From positions 310,001 to 374,000 of the forward strand of contig NZ_FNGS01000006.1 in assembly GCF_900103285.1 (NCBI RefSeq): a DNA stretch of 64,000 nt, in the 5' to 3' direction. A program made the translations under genes and the position numbers. The stretch comes from Siphonobacter aquaeclarae (lineage in GTDB: Bacteria > Bacteroidota > Bacteroidia > Cytophagales > Spirosomataceae). Below the pieces are notes generated by a model. It did not search any database, was not told the origin of the DNA, and was given only the letters and a program-made list of their open reading frames with translations. This document shows, piece after piece, positions 6,462 through 14,052 of this stretch. The first letter of the stretch is position 1. Every line of letters begins with the position of its first letter.

Positions 6462-6731
6462 ATGCGTCTCGACGATTTGAAATTTAACCGACACGAAAGC
6501 ATTCCCGGCGCTTGGAAAGCCTACGCAACCTTCCCGGATGGTGTTTCTGTCAGCGTTATGAAAGGGCCGCATCCGGCTGTCAAATGCGGGCCTACGACTT
6601 TTGAAGTCTGTATTCTTCGGCACCGGCAGCCGACGCCTGTTCAGATCGACGGCGAGTCAATCGGGCCGACCGTGGCGGATTGCTCCCCATATCTTTTGTC
6701 TCAGATTCTCAGTGTTTTAACACCCCAATAA
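6462..6731 (+). CDS. Small hypothetical protein (89 aa)
   Basis: A soluble 89-residue protein, predicted mostly beta in its first half (GAWKAYATFPDGVSVSVMKG). The start ATG 6462 lies two bases after the stop of the membrane peptide, so the genes are one operon. No motif that I recognise. Confidence 0.6.
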   Translation: MRLDDLKFNRHESIPGAWKAYATFPDGVSVSVMKGPHPAVKCGPTTFEVCILRHRQPTPVQIDGESIGPTVADCSPYLLSQILSVLTPQ

Positions 6732-6742
6732 ATTCCCTCACG

Positions 6743-6943
6743 ATGAACCAGATCAAAGAATCAAAGGCTAAGCATGCCTCGATCTTCAACCCTCGGACTG
6801 AGGGAGACAAGGCAATTTTATCGGCGCAATGCCCATACTGTCGGAAAGTTTCAGATTTCAATCAGAAATCCTATCTGTCCGGAAAGTGTAAGTGCGGCTG
6901 CGGCGGACACTTCAACGGAAAGGGGCTCGTATTCCTTTCCTGA
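6743..6943 (+). CDS. Small zinc-ribbon protein (66 aa)
   Basis: ATG 6743 gives a 66-residue basic protein. CPYC at about residues 32-35 and CKCGC at about 51-55 look like a four-cysteine zinc ribbon. Such small zinc proteins in phages often bind nucleic acid or remodel host transcription; the specific role is unknown. The last gene before a structured non-coding stretch. Confidence 0.6.
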   Translation: MNQIKESKAKHASIFNPRTEGDKAILSAQCPYCRKVSDFNQKSYLSGKCKCGCGGHFNGKGLVFLS

Positions 6944-6951
6944 AACGGCAT

Positions 6952-7096
6952 CCCCTGAGGGTGCCCGGCTCTGTCTACTTGGCGGCTGACAACCGGGAGC
7001 GTAAGGGGAGTACTGTGATGCGGTTGAGGGCCGGGGACGCGAGTCGCCCGGCCTGACCCGAACCCCTCTCAAAAACAACCGCGGAACAGTACCGCG
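6952..7096 (+). other. Structured GC-rich non-coding region (possible origin, packaging signal or RNA)
   Basis: Between the genes ending at 6943 and starting at 7155 there are several nested stems. CCCCT 6952-6956 pairs with AGGGG 7004-7008 and encloses CCCGG 6964-6968 with CCGGG 6993-6997. GCGGTTG 7020-7026 pairs with CAACCGC 7076-7082 and encloses GGCCGGG 7029-7035 with CCCGGCC 7047-7053. A further hairpin, CGCGG 7080-7084 with CCGCG 7092-7096, shares bases with the outer stem, so the two exclude each other. No convincing coding frame covers it. In an RCR-type genome such a region could be a single-strand origin or a packaging signal. Confidence 0.5.
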
Positions 7097-7154
7097 AAAA
7101 AAAGCCGCCCGGCCTGTGGCCGATCCATCCCGACAATCCAAACCCCTCCCTGCT

Positions 7155-7367
7155 ATGCTAGTCCAGTTCAACCAATTCTCAACGAATCTCCCTCTCGCTG
7201 TCAACCCGGCGCACGTCGTCGGCATTGTTTCCGCTCCCCTTTGGCTTGACTCGGAAAAGCAGACGGATGCGCCGGTTACCCAAATTCATACCACCTACGA
7301 CGTTGCCGTCTACGCTGTTACCGAATCCCTTTCCGAAGTAGTAAAAAAGCTCAACCTGTCAATCTGA
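7155..7367 (+). CDS. Small hypothetical protein (70 aa)
   Basis: ATG 7155 is chosen over an upstream alternative start at 7116 inside the structured region. The 70-residue protein is probably beta-rich and ends in a helix (TESLSEVVKKLN). The outline recalls small phage or FlbD-like proteins, but the match is weak. It overlaps the next ATG by one base (TGATG), so the two are cotranslated. Function unknown. Confidence 0.55.
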   Translation: MLVQFNQFSTNLPLAVNPAHVVGIVSAPLWLDSEKQTDAPVTQIHTTYDVAVYAVTESLSEVVKKLNLSI

Positions 7368-7669
7368 TGAACGTTCCTCGCACCGTCGAATACTTCATTA
7401 CGAAGTTGACAGCCGCGCAAACGAAAACGGCGTTGGCAAAGGCTGAGAAAATTATGCGCCGGGAGTTTGACGAAACGGCGAAGGTTCAGCATCACATTAA
7501 GTACGTGCAATGCCTCGGGGAAACGGAAGCATTCCGGGAATTGGAAGCTGACCGGCAAGCATACGGGGCGGTTCTGGAGATTCTCCAGAACATCCGCAAT
7601 TACGGCACATGGGACGGCGCAAAGGCGCTCCACGGCTCAAAACAGGGTGAGCAACTTTCGCTCGTCTAA
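7367..7669 (+). CDS. Helical hypothetical protein (100 aa)
   Basis: A 100-residue highly charged helical protein (TKTALAKAEKIMRREFDET) starting at ATG 7367, coupled to the gene before. No membrane segment or signal. It lies just upstream of the replication initiator, so a replication accessory role is plausible, without direct evidence. Confidence 0.55.
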   Translation: MNVPRTVEYFITKLTAAQTKTALAKAEKIMRREFDETAKVQHHIKYVQCLGETEAFRELEADRQAYGAVLEILQNIRNYGTWDGAKALHGSKQGEQLSLV

Positions 7670-7752
7670 AGTACTCTCTTACAGGCGATTGACCCGCGCC
7701 GCTCCCCCCTCCCTCGATAATAATAGAAACATCTTCCGGCAAATCCTCTTTC

Positions 7753-9123
7753 ATGCAAACCACCCTCCCGGCCAACCTTTCAAAATCTTACCGTTTCGGC
7801 TACACGGTGCGCAACAAAGCGTATGAAAACCGCGAGCTATCAAAACAGATTGACGCCTTCCTCTCTGACTATGAAATCGAATTGCCTGACAATCGGGAAG
7901 ACTTTGAACGCTACCGGTCCCGGATATTCCATTATGACCAGCACGGCGACGTTTTGGACTCCCGTTTTGCCGACCTCGTAAAACTTCGTTACGCGGTTTC
8001 CCGGTGCCGGGGCTACTACGCGCACTTCGCGCAGGGTACGACGGAACGGCTCGTCCCTATGGCCTTTTGGTACAGCAAGCATAAGCTATGCCATGTTTGG
8101 AACTGGCGGAAATCTCAGCTGATCCGCTCCCGATACCTGAACTACCTCAAAGAAGCCCGCGACGCATCCGGGCGGCTGCTCATTGAACATTACCGGCCAA
8201 TGCACCTTGTTTTGACCGTACCGCACGAAAAAGGTATCTGGCAGGGGAAAAGGTTCTACGCCCGCGAGATTATAAAGGCGTTCACTCTGATGCGCAAGCG
8301 CGATTTCTGGAAAGAAATGATCTACGCGGGAGAATACGGGGTAGAGATCAAACGGGGGCGCTCCGGAAACGGCCTGCATATACATATCCACTCTTTCATT
8401 CTGCAAAATCCAGAGTACCAAATAAACGAGGTGAGGGACGCGATAGAGGCGAATTGGCGGGATGTGACCGGTAACAATACGGGCTATTCGGGCATACACT
8501 ACGAAACCCTGTATACGTGGGAGAAGACGCCGGACGGCTCGCTACAAAAGCGGTATATACGTCCGGGAGAATCTGATCTTTCCGAATACCTCGGGGGAGT
8601 GATGGAGTGCATCAAATATCACTTCAAACCGGATGCACTGGAAACGGAAGACGGCAGTTTCGATATTCTTCTTATAGACGAAATCCTGAGCAATACAAAG
8701 AACGTCCGGCTCTATTCCCGGTTCGGGAAATTCTACCGGGAATCTGCTCTGAACTTCAATCGGCTTGAAGCTGATCCGGAGGCTGTCGACGTCGACGCGG
8801 AAGAGACAACGGAGGCGGAGCCAATGGGAAATACCGACGGAGTAGAAGAGAGAGTAGACAATCCGTTTACGGGCCTTCCTGCTGGCCGTAGCGAGTTCGG
8901 AATTTTGGTAGGCTCTCCGCTCGGGGTGATGTACAAAAAACGTCTCAGCGGGGCTAAGAATCGCTCGGAGGTCATCGAAATGAATCCGTCCCGGTACGAA
9001 CCTTTTGCGATAGTACCGAAGGGGCTGTCTTTGAAGGCGGTTATCCGGCTTGACCTTACCGGGAAGCTCCGGGAGGAAATCGAAAAAATCGCAGTACCCA
9101 ATCAGTCATTTCTAAATACCTGA
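7753..9123 (+). CDS. rep: HUH rolling-circle replication initiator (Rep_1-like)
   Basis: 456 residues. All three motifs of HUH replication initiators appear in order: motif I LVLTVPH at about 152-158, the metal-binding motif II GLHIHIHSF at about 207-215, and motif III with the nicking Tyr in IKYHFKPD (Tyr about 289, Lys about 292). The single YxxK arrangement resembles the plasmid Rep_1 family more than the two-Tyr phiX174 A protein. Such proteins nick one strand at the origin, join to the 5' end and start rolling-circle synthesis. An acidic linker (about 315-350) leads to a C-terminal domain I do not recognise. It is followed closely by a small gene and an ssb, as expected for a replication module. 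Confidence 0.85.
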   Translation: MQTTLPANLSKSYRFGYTVRNKAYENRELSKQIDAFLSDYEIELPDNREDFERYRSRIFHYDQHGDVLDSRFADLVKLRYAVSRCRGYYAHFAQGTTERLVPMAFWYSKHKLCHVWNWRKSQLIRSRYLNYLKEARDASGRLLIEHYRPMHLVLTVPHEKGIWQGKRFYAREIIKAFTLMRKRDFWKEMIYAGEYGVEIKRGRSGNGLHIHIHSFILQNPEYQINEVRDAIEANWRDVTGNNTGYSGIHYETLYTWEKTPDGSLQKRYIRPGESDLSEYLGGVMECIKYHFKPDALETEDGSFDILLIDEILSNTKNVRLYSRFGKFYRESALNFNRLEADPEAVDVDAEETTEAEPMGNTDGVEERVDNPFTGLPAGRSEFGILVGSPLGVMYKKRLSGAKNRSEVIEMNPSRYEPFAIVPKGLSLKAVIRLDLTGKLREEIEKIAVPNQSFLNT

Positions 9124-9126
9124 CCT

Positions 9127-9324
9127 ATGAAAAAAGTAGTAATTATTGATCCGTGGGTAGAATACCATTTCGGTTTAGAGGTTGGAATGACCTACGAAAC
9201 CGTTCCGGCCCCGGATGGACTTGAAGAGGGCTACGGATGGGTTTATGTGTATTCTGAGAAAGAGAGGTGCCCTGTCCGAATCTTTGAAGGAGAAGAATTT
9301 AGTTATGTGACCAGTGAAGAATAA
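9127..9324 (+). CDS. Small acidic hypothetical protein (65 aa)
   Basis: A 65-residue acidic protein (MKKVVIIDPWVEYHF..., several Glu/Tyr near the end) starting three bases after the Rep stop. It lies between rep and ssb in one apparent operon. No motif recognised; a DNA mimic or Rep modulator is speculative. Confidence 0.55.
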   Translation: MKKVVIIDPWVEYHFGLEVGMTYETVPAPDGLEEGYGWVYVYSEKERCPVRIFEGEEFSYVTSEE

Positions 9325-9355
9325 AAATCAATACCATAACCTATAGACAATCAGC

Positions 9356-9706
9356 ATGTTACGTTTTGAAGTAATCGGAAACATCGGTCAAGATGCCGAA
9401 GTCAAAAATGCCAATGGCCGGGAGTTTGTGACGTTCTCGGTGGCGCACAATCACAAATACAAGAAAGGGGACGGTACGGAGGTATCGGAAACGGTTTGGA
9501 TTTCCTGTACCAGCCAGAACGCGAAACTCGCTCAATACCTCAAATCCGGTACCCGCGTATTTGTGCGCGGGAATGGCCGGGCGGAGGTGTACAAGAACCG
9601 GGACGGGCAGGCATGCGCGGGAATGCGGATGCAGGTTACAGAACTGGAATTCCTGAGTGCCAAGAAAGACGACGATACGCCGGACGATGACCCGACGCCG
9701 TTCTGA
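9356..9706 (+). CDS. ssb: Single-stranded DNA-binding protein
   Basis: 116 residues with an OB-fold start (LRFEVIGNIGQDAEVKNANG), the typical core VWISCTSQNAKLAQYLKSGTRVFVRG and an acidic tail ending DDDPTPF. The tail is of the type that recruits replication partners. It is somewhat short but complete. It protects single-stranded DNA during replication. With an HUH initiator in the same operon, it supports a genome that passes through a single-stranded stage. Two terminators follow. Confidence 0.92.
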   Translation: MLRFEVIGNIGQDAEVKNANGREFVTFSVAHNHKYKKGDGTEVSETVWISCTSQNAKLAQYLKSGTRVFVRGNGRAEVYKNRDGQACAGMRMQVTELEFLSAKKDDDTPDDDPTPF

Positions 9707-9711
9707 TAGAA

Positions 9712-9745
9712 GAAGCCGCTACGTAATGCGTAGCGGCTTTTTTAT
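9712..9745 (+). terminator. Rho-independent terminator of the replication operon
   Basis: AGCCGCTACG and CGTAGCGGCT pair around a 5-base loop and are followed by TTTTTTATTG, six bases after the ssb stop. Confidence 0.85.
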
Positions 9746-9764
9746 TGAACGTATAGATACAAAG

Positions 9765-9797
9765 AAACCCGGCGCGCAAAACGTGCCGGGTTTTTGA
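9765..9797. terminator. Second, probably bidirectional terminator
   Basis: AAACCCGGC and GCCGGGTTT form a stem with a T tract on the right and an A tract on the left. It may also stop leftward transcripts of the small HTH gene at 9943-10161. The rest of 9798-9942 holds no gene. Confidence 0.65.
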
Positions 9798-9942
9798 TTT
9801 TATCCAACCCACAATTAAACCGGCCTAGCCGGGTAATTGCTTATTAAAACAAAGATACGAAAAAAAAATATCCCTGCAATATCGCCGCAAAATCGTTTGC
9901 GTTTGCAAGAATAAACGGCGCAGAATGCCTGAATAAAGCATG

Positions 9943-10161
9943 TTATATGCTTGTATTATCGTACAATTCATCCGGATTTAGTGGCTTTCCAAGGTGAGAA
10001 ATAATAGCTCTAACCTGATCCGGAGTAAAGAATACCTTTCCTTTTTTTAGTCCGACCTTATCCGCAATAGGTCTGATTTGCTTTTCAAGCGTTCTCCAAT
10101 CGAGTACACCGTAATAGCTGCATAAATCAGCCTTTGTTTTTACGTCCGTTAATTTACGCAT
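9943..10161 (-). CDS. Small winged-helix-type regulator (72 aa)
   Basis: A 72-residue basic protein. The pattern TKADLCSYYGVLDWRTLEKQIRPI followed by FTPDQVRAIISHLG resembles small MerR/excisionase-like DNA-binding proteins of Bacteroidota mobile DNA. It is the only leftward gene between the replication operon and the late operon and is divergent from the latter. It is therefore a good candidate for a late-gene regulator or excisionase. Start ATG 10161. Confidence 0.55.
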   Translation of the reverse strand: MRKLTDVKTKADLCSYYGVLDWRTLEKQIRPIADKVGLKKGKVFFTPDQVRAIISHLGKPLNPDELYDNTSI

Positions 10162-10257
10162 GCCTGAACGTTGTTGTTTTCTCTGTCATAAATATACAAA
10201 AAGTTGCATTTAAAATTGAACAGAAAGCAATCTTTCGGAAGTCAAAGAAGAAACCAA

Positions 10258-10959
10258 ATGTTTGATTGGTATGTAGAACAGCAAATAAACAGAACGCCTG
10301 TTTTTCAATTCAAAGAAGGTCGTCCGGAAGTCGGAATAGATCGAAAGGAAATAGGCGGCCCCGGAAACGGATTGAATAACGGTAGTGCCGATAACCTACC
10401 CTACGACTGGAAAACAGACGAAAGGATTTATCATAAAACCGTTCCCGATTTGATCCGTAAACTGAATGATGAAATTCAGTCTCTGGTGTCCTACATAAAC
10501 AAGAAAGCACGCGACCTTAATAAGAAAGACATTATTTCAAAAATTGGTCGTATCGTTTCAAGTGTAACGTCCGCCATTACCGACGTTCTGAGTAAGATTC
10601 CGGGAGTTGGTGATCTGGCAGGTTTGTTGGGCACGATTTCGCAGACTCAGGTTGCGATTACAGACGCCGCTACAGAAGCCGCTGCAAATAAAGATGTAGA
10701 GGCTATTGTAAAAGCAAAGGACGCTATTCTCGTTCGTCAGTTTGTTTTGCAGATCGTTTCCGAACCCGGATTCTCAATAGACTGGAACAAATACACGCTT
10801 GCGACTGGATTTGATTTTTTTGACACCGAAAACTATCCTGCAACTGTGCAAGAATTGCAGAATACTTTAGGTCTGAATACACAAACAACTAACTCGAATA
10901 GCAAAATGGGTATCGTGATTATCGCAATCATCCTGCTGTTACTTATCATGCGTAACTAA
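10258..10959 (+). CDS. Tail-anchored membrane protein, first late gene (233 aa)
   Basis: ATG 10258 after an A/G-rich stretch is preferred to a TTG start 54 bases upstream. The protein has a long soluble part with a helical region (KIGRIVSSVTSAITDVLSKIPGV, about 100-125) and ends in one transmembrane helix (MGIVIIAIILLLLIMRN). It opens the long late operon, and its stop overlaps the next start (TAATG). A virion membrane or capsid protein is the likely role by position, but the sequence alone does not show it. Confidence 0.6.
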   Translation: MFDWYVEQQINRTPVFQFKEGRPEVGIDRKEIGGPGNGLNNGSADNLPYDWKTDERIYHKTVPDLIRKLNDEIQSLVSYINKKARDLNKKDIISKIGRIVSSVTSAITDVLSKIPGVGDLAGLLGTISQTQVAITDAATEAAANKDVEAIVKAKDAILVRQFVLQIVSEPGFSIDWNKYTLATGFDFFDTENYPATVQELQNTLGLNTQTTNSNSKMGIVIIAIILLLLIMRN

Positions 10960-11573
10960 TGAATCCGTGGATTTTAATCGGCCTTGCTATTGCGGCGCTG
11001 CTTTACTTTCGAAAGAAGAGTATCGATACTCCCGGAAGCGGATCGTCTGTTCAGACGGGAGACGGCAATTCAGGCGGTACGTCAGGGGGTAATGCCGGAA
11101 CGACTGGCGGGAATACCGGCAATTCCGGCACAGGCTCCGGTAGTGGTTCAGGCAGTGGGGGAGGGGAGGTAAGTACAGAATTTATTATTGGCGAAAGCAT
11201 AGCCAATTCGCCGAACTATGGGGTTATCGTGGTAACGATTCCTTTACACGTAAAGAACACTGGAACACGGTCGATTTACGTCGACAAAGGAGAACTCAAT
11301 TCAACGGCGCGGTATATCTACGACCCAACCGTCGTGAATCGCGTTATGACGCAAATAAAGCCTTATACGGCGGCGAAACAGATCGGTATAGATATTGCTC
11401 CGGGCGAAACGAAAAGTATCGGATTTATGACCTTCGAACTTCGCGGCGAAAACTATTTGTTTTCGTCCGTGATCGGGAAGAATCAGGGGACGATTTACTT
11501 TGACGGGACCGGCGTATTTCTTGTCAGTGGACAAATAAAGAACGTAACATTTTCGTCCGTATTCAGAACGTAA
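10959..11573 (+). CDS. Membrane-anchored beta-domain protein with Gly-rich linker (204 aa)
   Basis: An N-terminal transmembrane helix (about residues 3-18) with a positive flank (YFRKKS) is followed by an about 45-residue Gly/Ser/Thr/Asn linker. The C-terminal domain of about 130 residues is probably a beta sandwich (GVIVVTIPLHVKNTGTRSIYVDKGEL, APGETKSIGF). It resembles LEA14/CARDB-like folds. The design, anchor plus flexible stalk plus globular head, fits a spike or membrane-bound structural protein. It is coupled to both neighbours by TAATG overlaps. Confidence 0.6.
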   Translation: MNPWILIGLAIAALLYFRKKSIDTPGSGSSVQTGDGNSGGTSGGNAGTTGGNTGNSGTGSGSGSGSGGGEVSTEFIIGESIANSPNYGVIVVTIPLHVKNTGTRSIYVDKGELNSTARYIYDPTVVNRVMTQIKPYTAAKQIGIDIAPGETKSIGFMTFELRGENYLFSSVIGKNQGTIYFDGTGVFLVSGQIKNVTFSSVFRT

Positions 11574-12070
11574 TGAAGAATAAAACACTGATTATTTTGC
11601 TCATTGTGGCAGGCGTTATTTTGCTTGTCTGGAAGAAAGTGAAGGCCGTAGTAGGCTTGGAGTATGCGTTGGGATTGCCGGGCAAATTCAAAATTCAAAA
11701 CGGCGCTCAGGGTAAAGAACTGCATTTCCGTTTGCCGGTCGATGTGAAGAACCAGCGCAATACGAAACTGATTTATCAGGGCGCGGACATTATGGTCACG
11801 TCCGCCGATAATAAGCCGTTGGGTCGGATTTGGGATACCAACCAAATCGAAATCGAGCCGCTCAATACCACGACGGTTTATCTGCCGGTCATCCTATCCG
11901 GGCAGAACACAGTAAACCTGCTTGTTCTTGCCGCTGCTGCGATTGCCTCCGGGTGGACAAAAGAACAACGTTCTGTTGTCTTCAACTTTTCCGGTGATAT
12001 AAAAGGAGAGGGTTTCACGATCCCGATTACGGCGTCGGTTTTGATTGATCCACTCGGGAATTTTTACTGA
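11573..12070 (+). CDS. Membrane-anchored LEA14-like beta protein (165 aa)
   Basis: An N-terminal transmembrane helix (TLIILLIVAGVILLVW) is followed by a domain with LEA14-type features (LPVDVKNQRNTKLIYQGADI, EPLNTTTVYLPVIL). It is similar in design to the preceding protein but lacks the Gly linker, so the two may be distant paralogues. A role in the virion or at the membrane is inferred from the operon. Confidence 0.6.
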   Translation: MKNKTLIILLIVAGVILLVWKKVKAVVGLEYALGLPGKFKIQNGAQGKELHFRLPVDVKNQRNTKLIYQGADIMVTSADNKPLGRIWDTNQIEIEPLNTTTVYLPVILSGQNTVNLLVLAAAAIASGWTKEQRSVVFNFSGDIKGEGFTIPITASVLIDPLGNFY

Positions 12071-12079
12071 TAAAAAATC

Positions 12080-12307
12080 ATGGCAGATACCAAAACCCCT
12101 ATCAACTGGACGGATATTATCAAAACAGGGATCAGCTCGATTGGTGATATTATCGGGAGTATCAACGGTAACAAGTACAATAATTACCCTGTTCAGACCC
12201 CCTACAATGGCACGTATATACCGCCTCAAAACAATAATCCCATAGATACCAGTGCGATCATGATTATCGCGGGGATTGTTGTCGTCTTTCTGGCTTTGAA
12301 AAAATAA
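12080..12307 (+). CDS. Small C-terminally anchored membrane protein (75 aa)
   Basis: A 75-residue protein with a helical start (DIIKTGISSIGDIIGSI), an Asn/Pro/Tyr-rich middle and a C-terminal transmembrane helix (AIMIIAGIVVVFLALKK). It lies 9 bases after the previous stop. Minor membrane proteins of this size are typical of membrane-containing phages; the specific role is unknown. Confidence 0.6.
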   Translation: MADTKTPINWTDIIKTGISSIGDIIGSINGNKYNNYPVQTPYNGTYIPPQNNNPIDTSAIMIIAGIVVVFLALKK

Positions 12308-12338
12308 GTATTCACGCTCAATTAACGATTAAAATCAA

Positions 12339-12911
12339 ATGGTAAAACCCCTCTATAACGTTGGCTGGATCAGCGTAGCAGGTGTTCAGCACAACCTTTA
12401 TTACTGCGAAAACAGCGACGGAAAAAAGCTGTTTGCCATTCTTCAAAAAGACGACGCGGCGGCGGCTGAGTCTACTGCGTACTGGAAATATCTTTCCCGC
12501 GACTACGTAGCCAGTCAGGAACAAACGAACAACGCGTATGTCGTACCGACTTTTGACTATACGTCATTTGTCAATGAGGCCGCACCTTCGTTCGTTGCCA
12601 GCGGCAAAATTTCCGACGTAACGAACGTTGCATCTGCTCAGGTGCGGCTTTACACCGGGCAACCCTTCTTTTCTCTGAAAGGAACCGGGGTAGCCGATTA
12701 TACGCCGACGACTTCGGGGCTGGATTTGTCAACCAATACCGGCACGACGACCACAACGAACACCGGTATTTTGACCTCGATCGGTCTGGGTGGTGTGGAC
12801 GACTTTTTCCGGAAAATTGACCCGCTGTTGCTCATTCTCGGTGTGATTCTCGTCTACCTGTTCATCATCCCGAAAAAGTGGAAAGCGAAGCTCGAAAAGA
12901 TGTTTAAATAA
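12339..12911 (+). CDS. C-terminally anchored membrane protein (190 aa)
   Basis: Residues 1-115 form a soluble, probably mixed alpha/beta domain (VGWISVAGVQHNLYYC...). A Thr/Asn/Gly linker (TNTGTTTTTNTG) follows, and near the end a transmembrane helix (PLLLILGVILVYLFIIP) with a basic tail KKWKAKLEKMFK. It is another anchored structural candidate in the late operon; no family recognised. Confidence 0.6.
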   Translation: MVKPLYNVGWISVAGVQHNLYYCENSDGKKLFAILQKDDAAAAESTAYWKYLSRDYVASQEQTNNAYVVPTFDYTSFVNEAAPSFVASGKISDVTNVASAQVRLYTGQPFFSLKGTGVADYTPTTSGLDLSTNTGTTTTTNTGILTSIGLGGVDDFFRKIDPLLLILGVILVYLFIIPKKWKAKLEKMFK

Positions 12912-13008
12912 CATCTGATCGAAAAGGAATACCCTGCGCAATGGGAGGGAGTAAATCCTCTGATTGAAACCTCCCTATACATTTCATTCAATCACTCGCG
13001 ATAAAAAA

Positions 13009-13185
13009 ATGGCGAAATACAAGAAACTGCCGAAGCGGCCTAAGCAATCGTCTAGCCTTGAAGTCTGGAAAGCCTACGAGGATAAGGTGAAAGACGTACA
13101 AAAGTATAACGCGCAAATCGACGCGGAAAAGAAGGCGAAAGCCAACATTCAAAAGAAGCTGAAAGGCGCGAAAGCGCACAAATAA
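13009..13185 (+). CDS. Very basic 58-aa protein (DNA condensing or packaging candidate)
   Basis: ATG 13009 begins MAKYKKLPKRPKQ. More than a quarter of the 58 residues are Lys or Arg, with few acidic ones outside the middle helix. Small basic proteins that neutralise packaged DNA are known in ssDNA phages (the J protein of phiX174 is the classic case). The analogy is by composition and position only. It starts about 100 bases after the previous gene. Confidence 0.55.
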   Translation: MAKYKKLPKRPKQSSSLEVWKAYEDKVKDVQKYNAQIDAEKKAKANIQKKLKGAKAHK

Positions 13186-13235
13186 GCGCCCGATTTTCGA
13201 CTTGTTGTTAAAGAGCAACCGCACCTATTACCGTT

Positions 13236-13772
13236 ATGGAAAAGCTGTTACGTTTTATCGAAATGCATAAAGCATTCCTCTGGCGAATTGAAAAGGCCGG
13301 AACTGTCGTCTTCGAATACTCTGCCGAAGACGGACGTGTAAATGAGGAGGAATCGCGGACGCATTTAAATGAAGCATATGACATGCTTGATTCCGGAAAG
13401 TACACGCTAAAGGCATGGAAAAATCCGAACGGACAACGGGGTGCGGTTGCTCTCCCTTTTGAAGTGAAAGGTGTCGGGTCGGCTCATTCCGGCGGTAGTT
13501 TTCCGGGCGGAGGTGATAGTATGCTGATTTTCTTTATGGGCTTGTATGAGCGCCAAAATCAGGAATTGCGCCGCATGCAGGACCAGTTAGCGGAAGAGAG
13601 TAAAAAAAGGATTTTGGACCGGGTGGAGATGCTTGAAAAGAAGCTGAAAGACGGAGACGATTCAAACGACGTTCCGGCACTGAAAGCATTTATGACCGAA
13701 ACGCTTCCCGAAATTCCCGGTTATATTGATACGGTCGGAGAAGTAATGAAGATGTTTACAAAACCCGAATAG
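13236..13772 (+). CDS. Coiled-coil protein of the late operon (178 aa)
   Basis: An N-terminal alpha/beta domain is followed by a Gly-rich stretch (SGGSFPGGGDS, about 87-97), a coiled coil (YERQNQELRRMQDQLAEESKKR and on, about 105-140) and a helical end. No signal peptide, one weakly hydrophobic patch only. It could be a scaffold or capsid-associated protein; nothing identifies it. Confidence 0.55.
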   Translation: MEKLLRFIEMHKAFLWRIEKAGTVVFEYSAEDGRVNEEESRTHLNEAYDMLDSGKYTLKAWKNPNGQRGAVALPFEVKGVGSAHSGGSFPGGGDSMLIFFMGLYERQNQELRRMQDQLAEESKKRILDRVEMLEKKLKDGDDSNDVPALKAFMTETLPEIPGYIDTVGEVMKMFTKPE

Positions 13773-13773
13773 A

Positions 13774-14052
13774 GTGGCCTTAAAACCTGAAACTGCGCAA
13801 AATATTGGTGAGTTCGCGGGAACCGCGCTCACAATTTTGGGTGAGGATAAAGTATCTGAAACCCTCGCTGAAATTACGAAGCTGATGCGGCAGGACCCGA
13901 ATACGGTTCAAAAGCTGCTCAGTCCAGAATTGATGCAAGCTATTTCGAAAATGCGGACGGACCTTGAAAAGGTACCTGCAAATGCTTCGAATATGAAAAA
14001 GCTGAGTGCCGTTGCTTCACACATTACGGTACTCCTTAAAATCCTGCAATAA
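13774..14052 (+). CDS. Helical hypothetical protein (92 aa)
   Basis: GTG 13774 is the only plausible start, one base after the previous stop. The 92 residues are almost entirely helical and without Cys or Trp (GEFAGTALTILGEDKVSETLAEITKLMRQ). The stop overlaps the next ATG (TAATG). Function unknown; a small virion or scaffolding protein is possible. Confidence 0.55.
   Translation: MALKPETAQNIGEFAGTALTILGEDKVSETLAEITKLMRQDPNTVQKLLSPELMQAISKMRTDLEKVPANASNMKKLSAVASHITVLLKILQ

Noticed and set aside
13236-13772. Major capsid protein by position
   Set aside because: The sequence is partly coiled coil and gives no capsid signature, so the label is left open.
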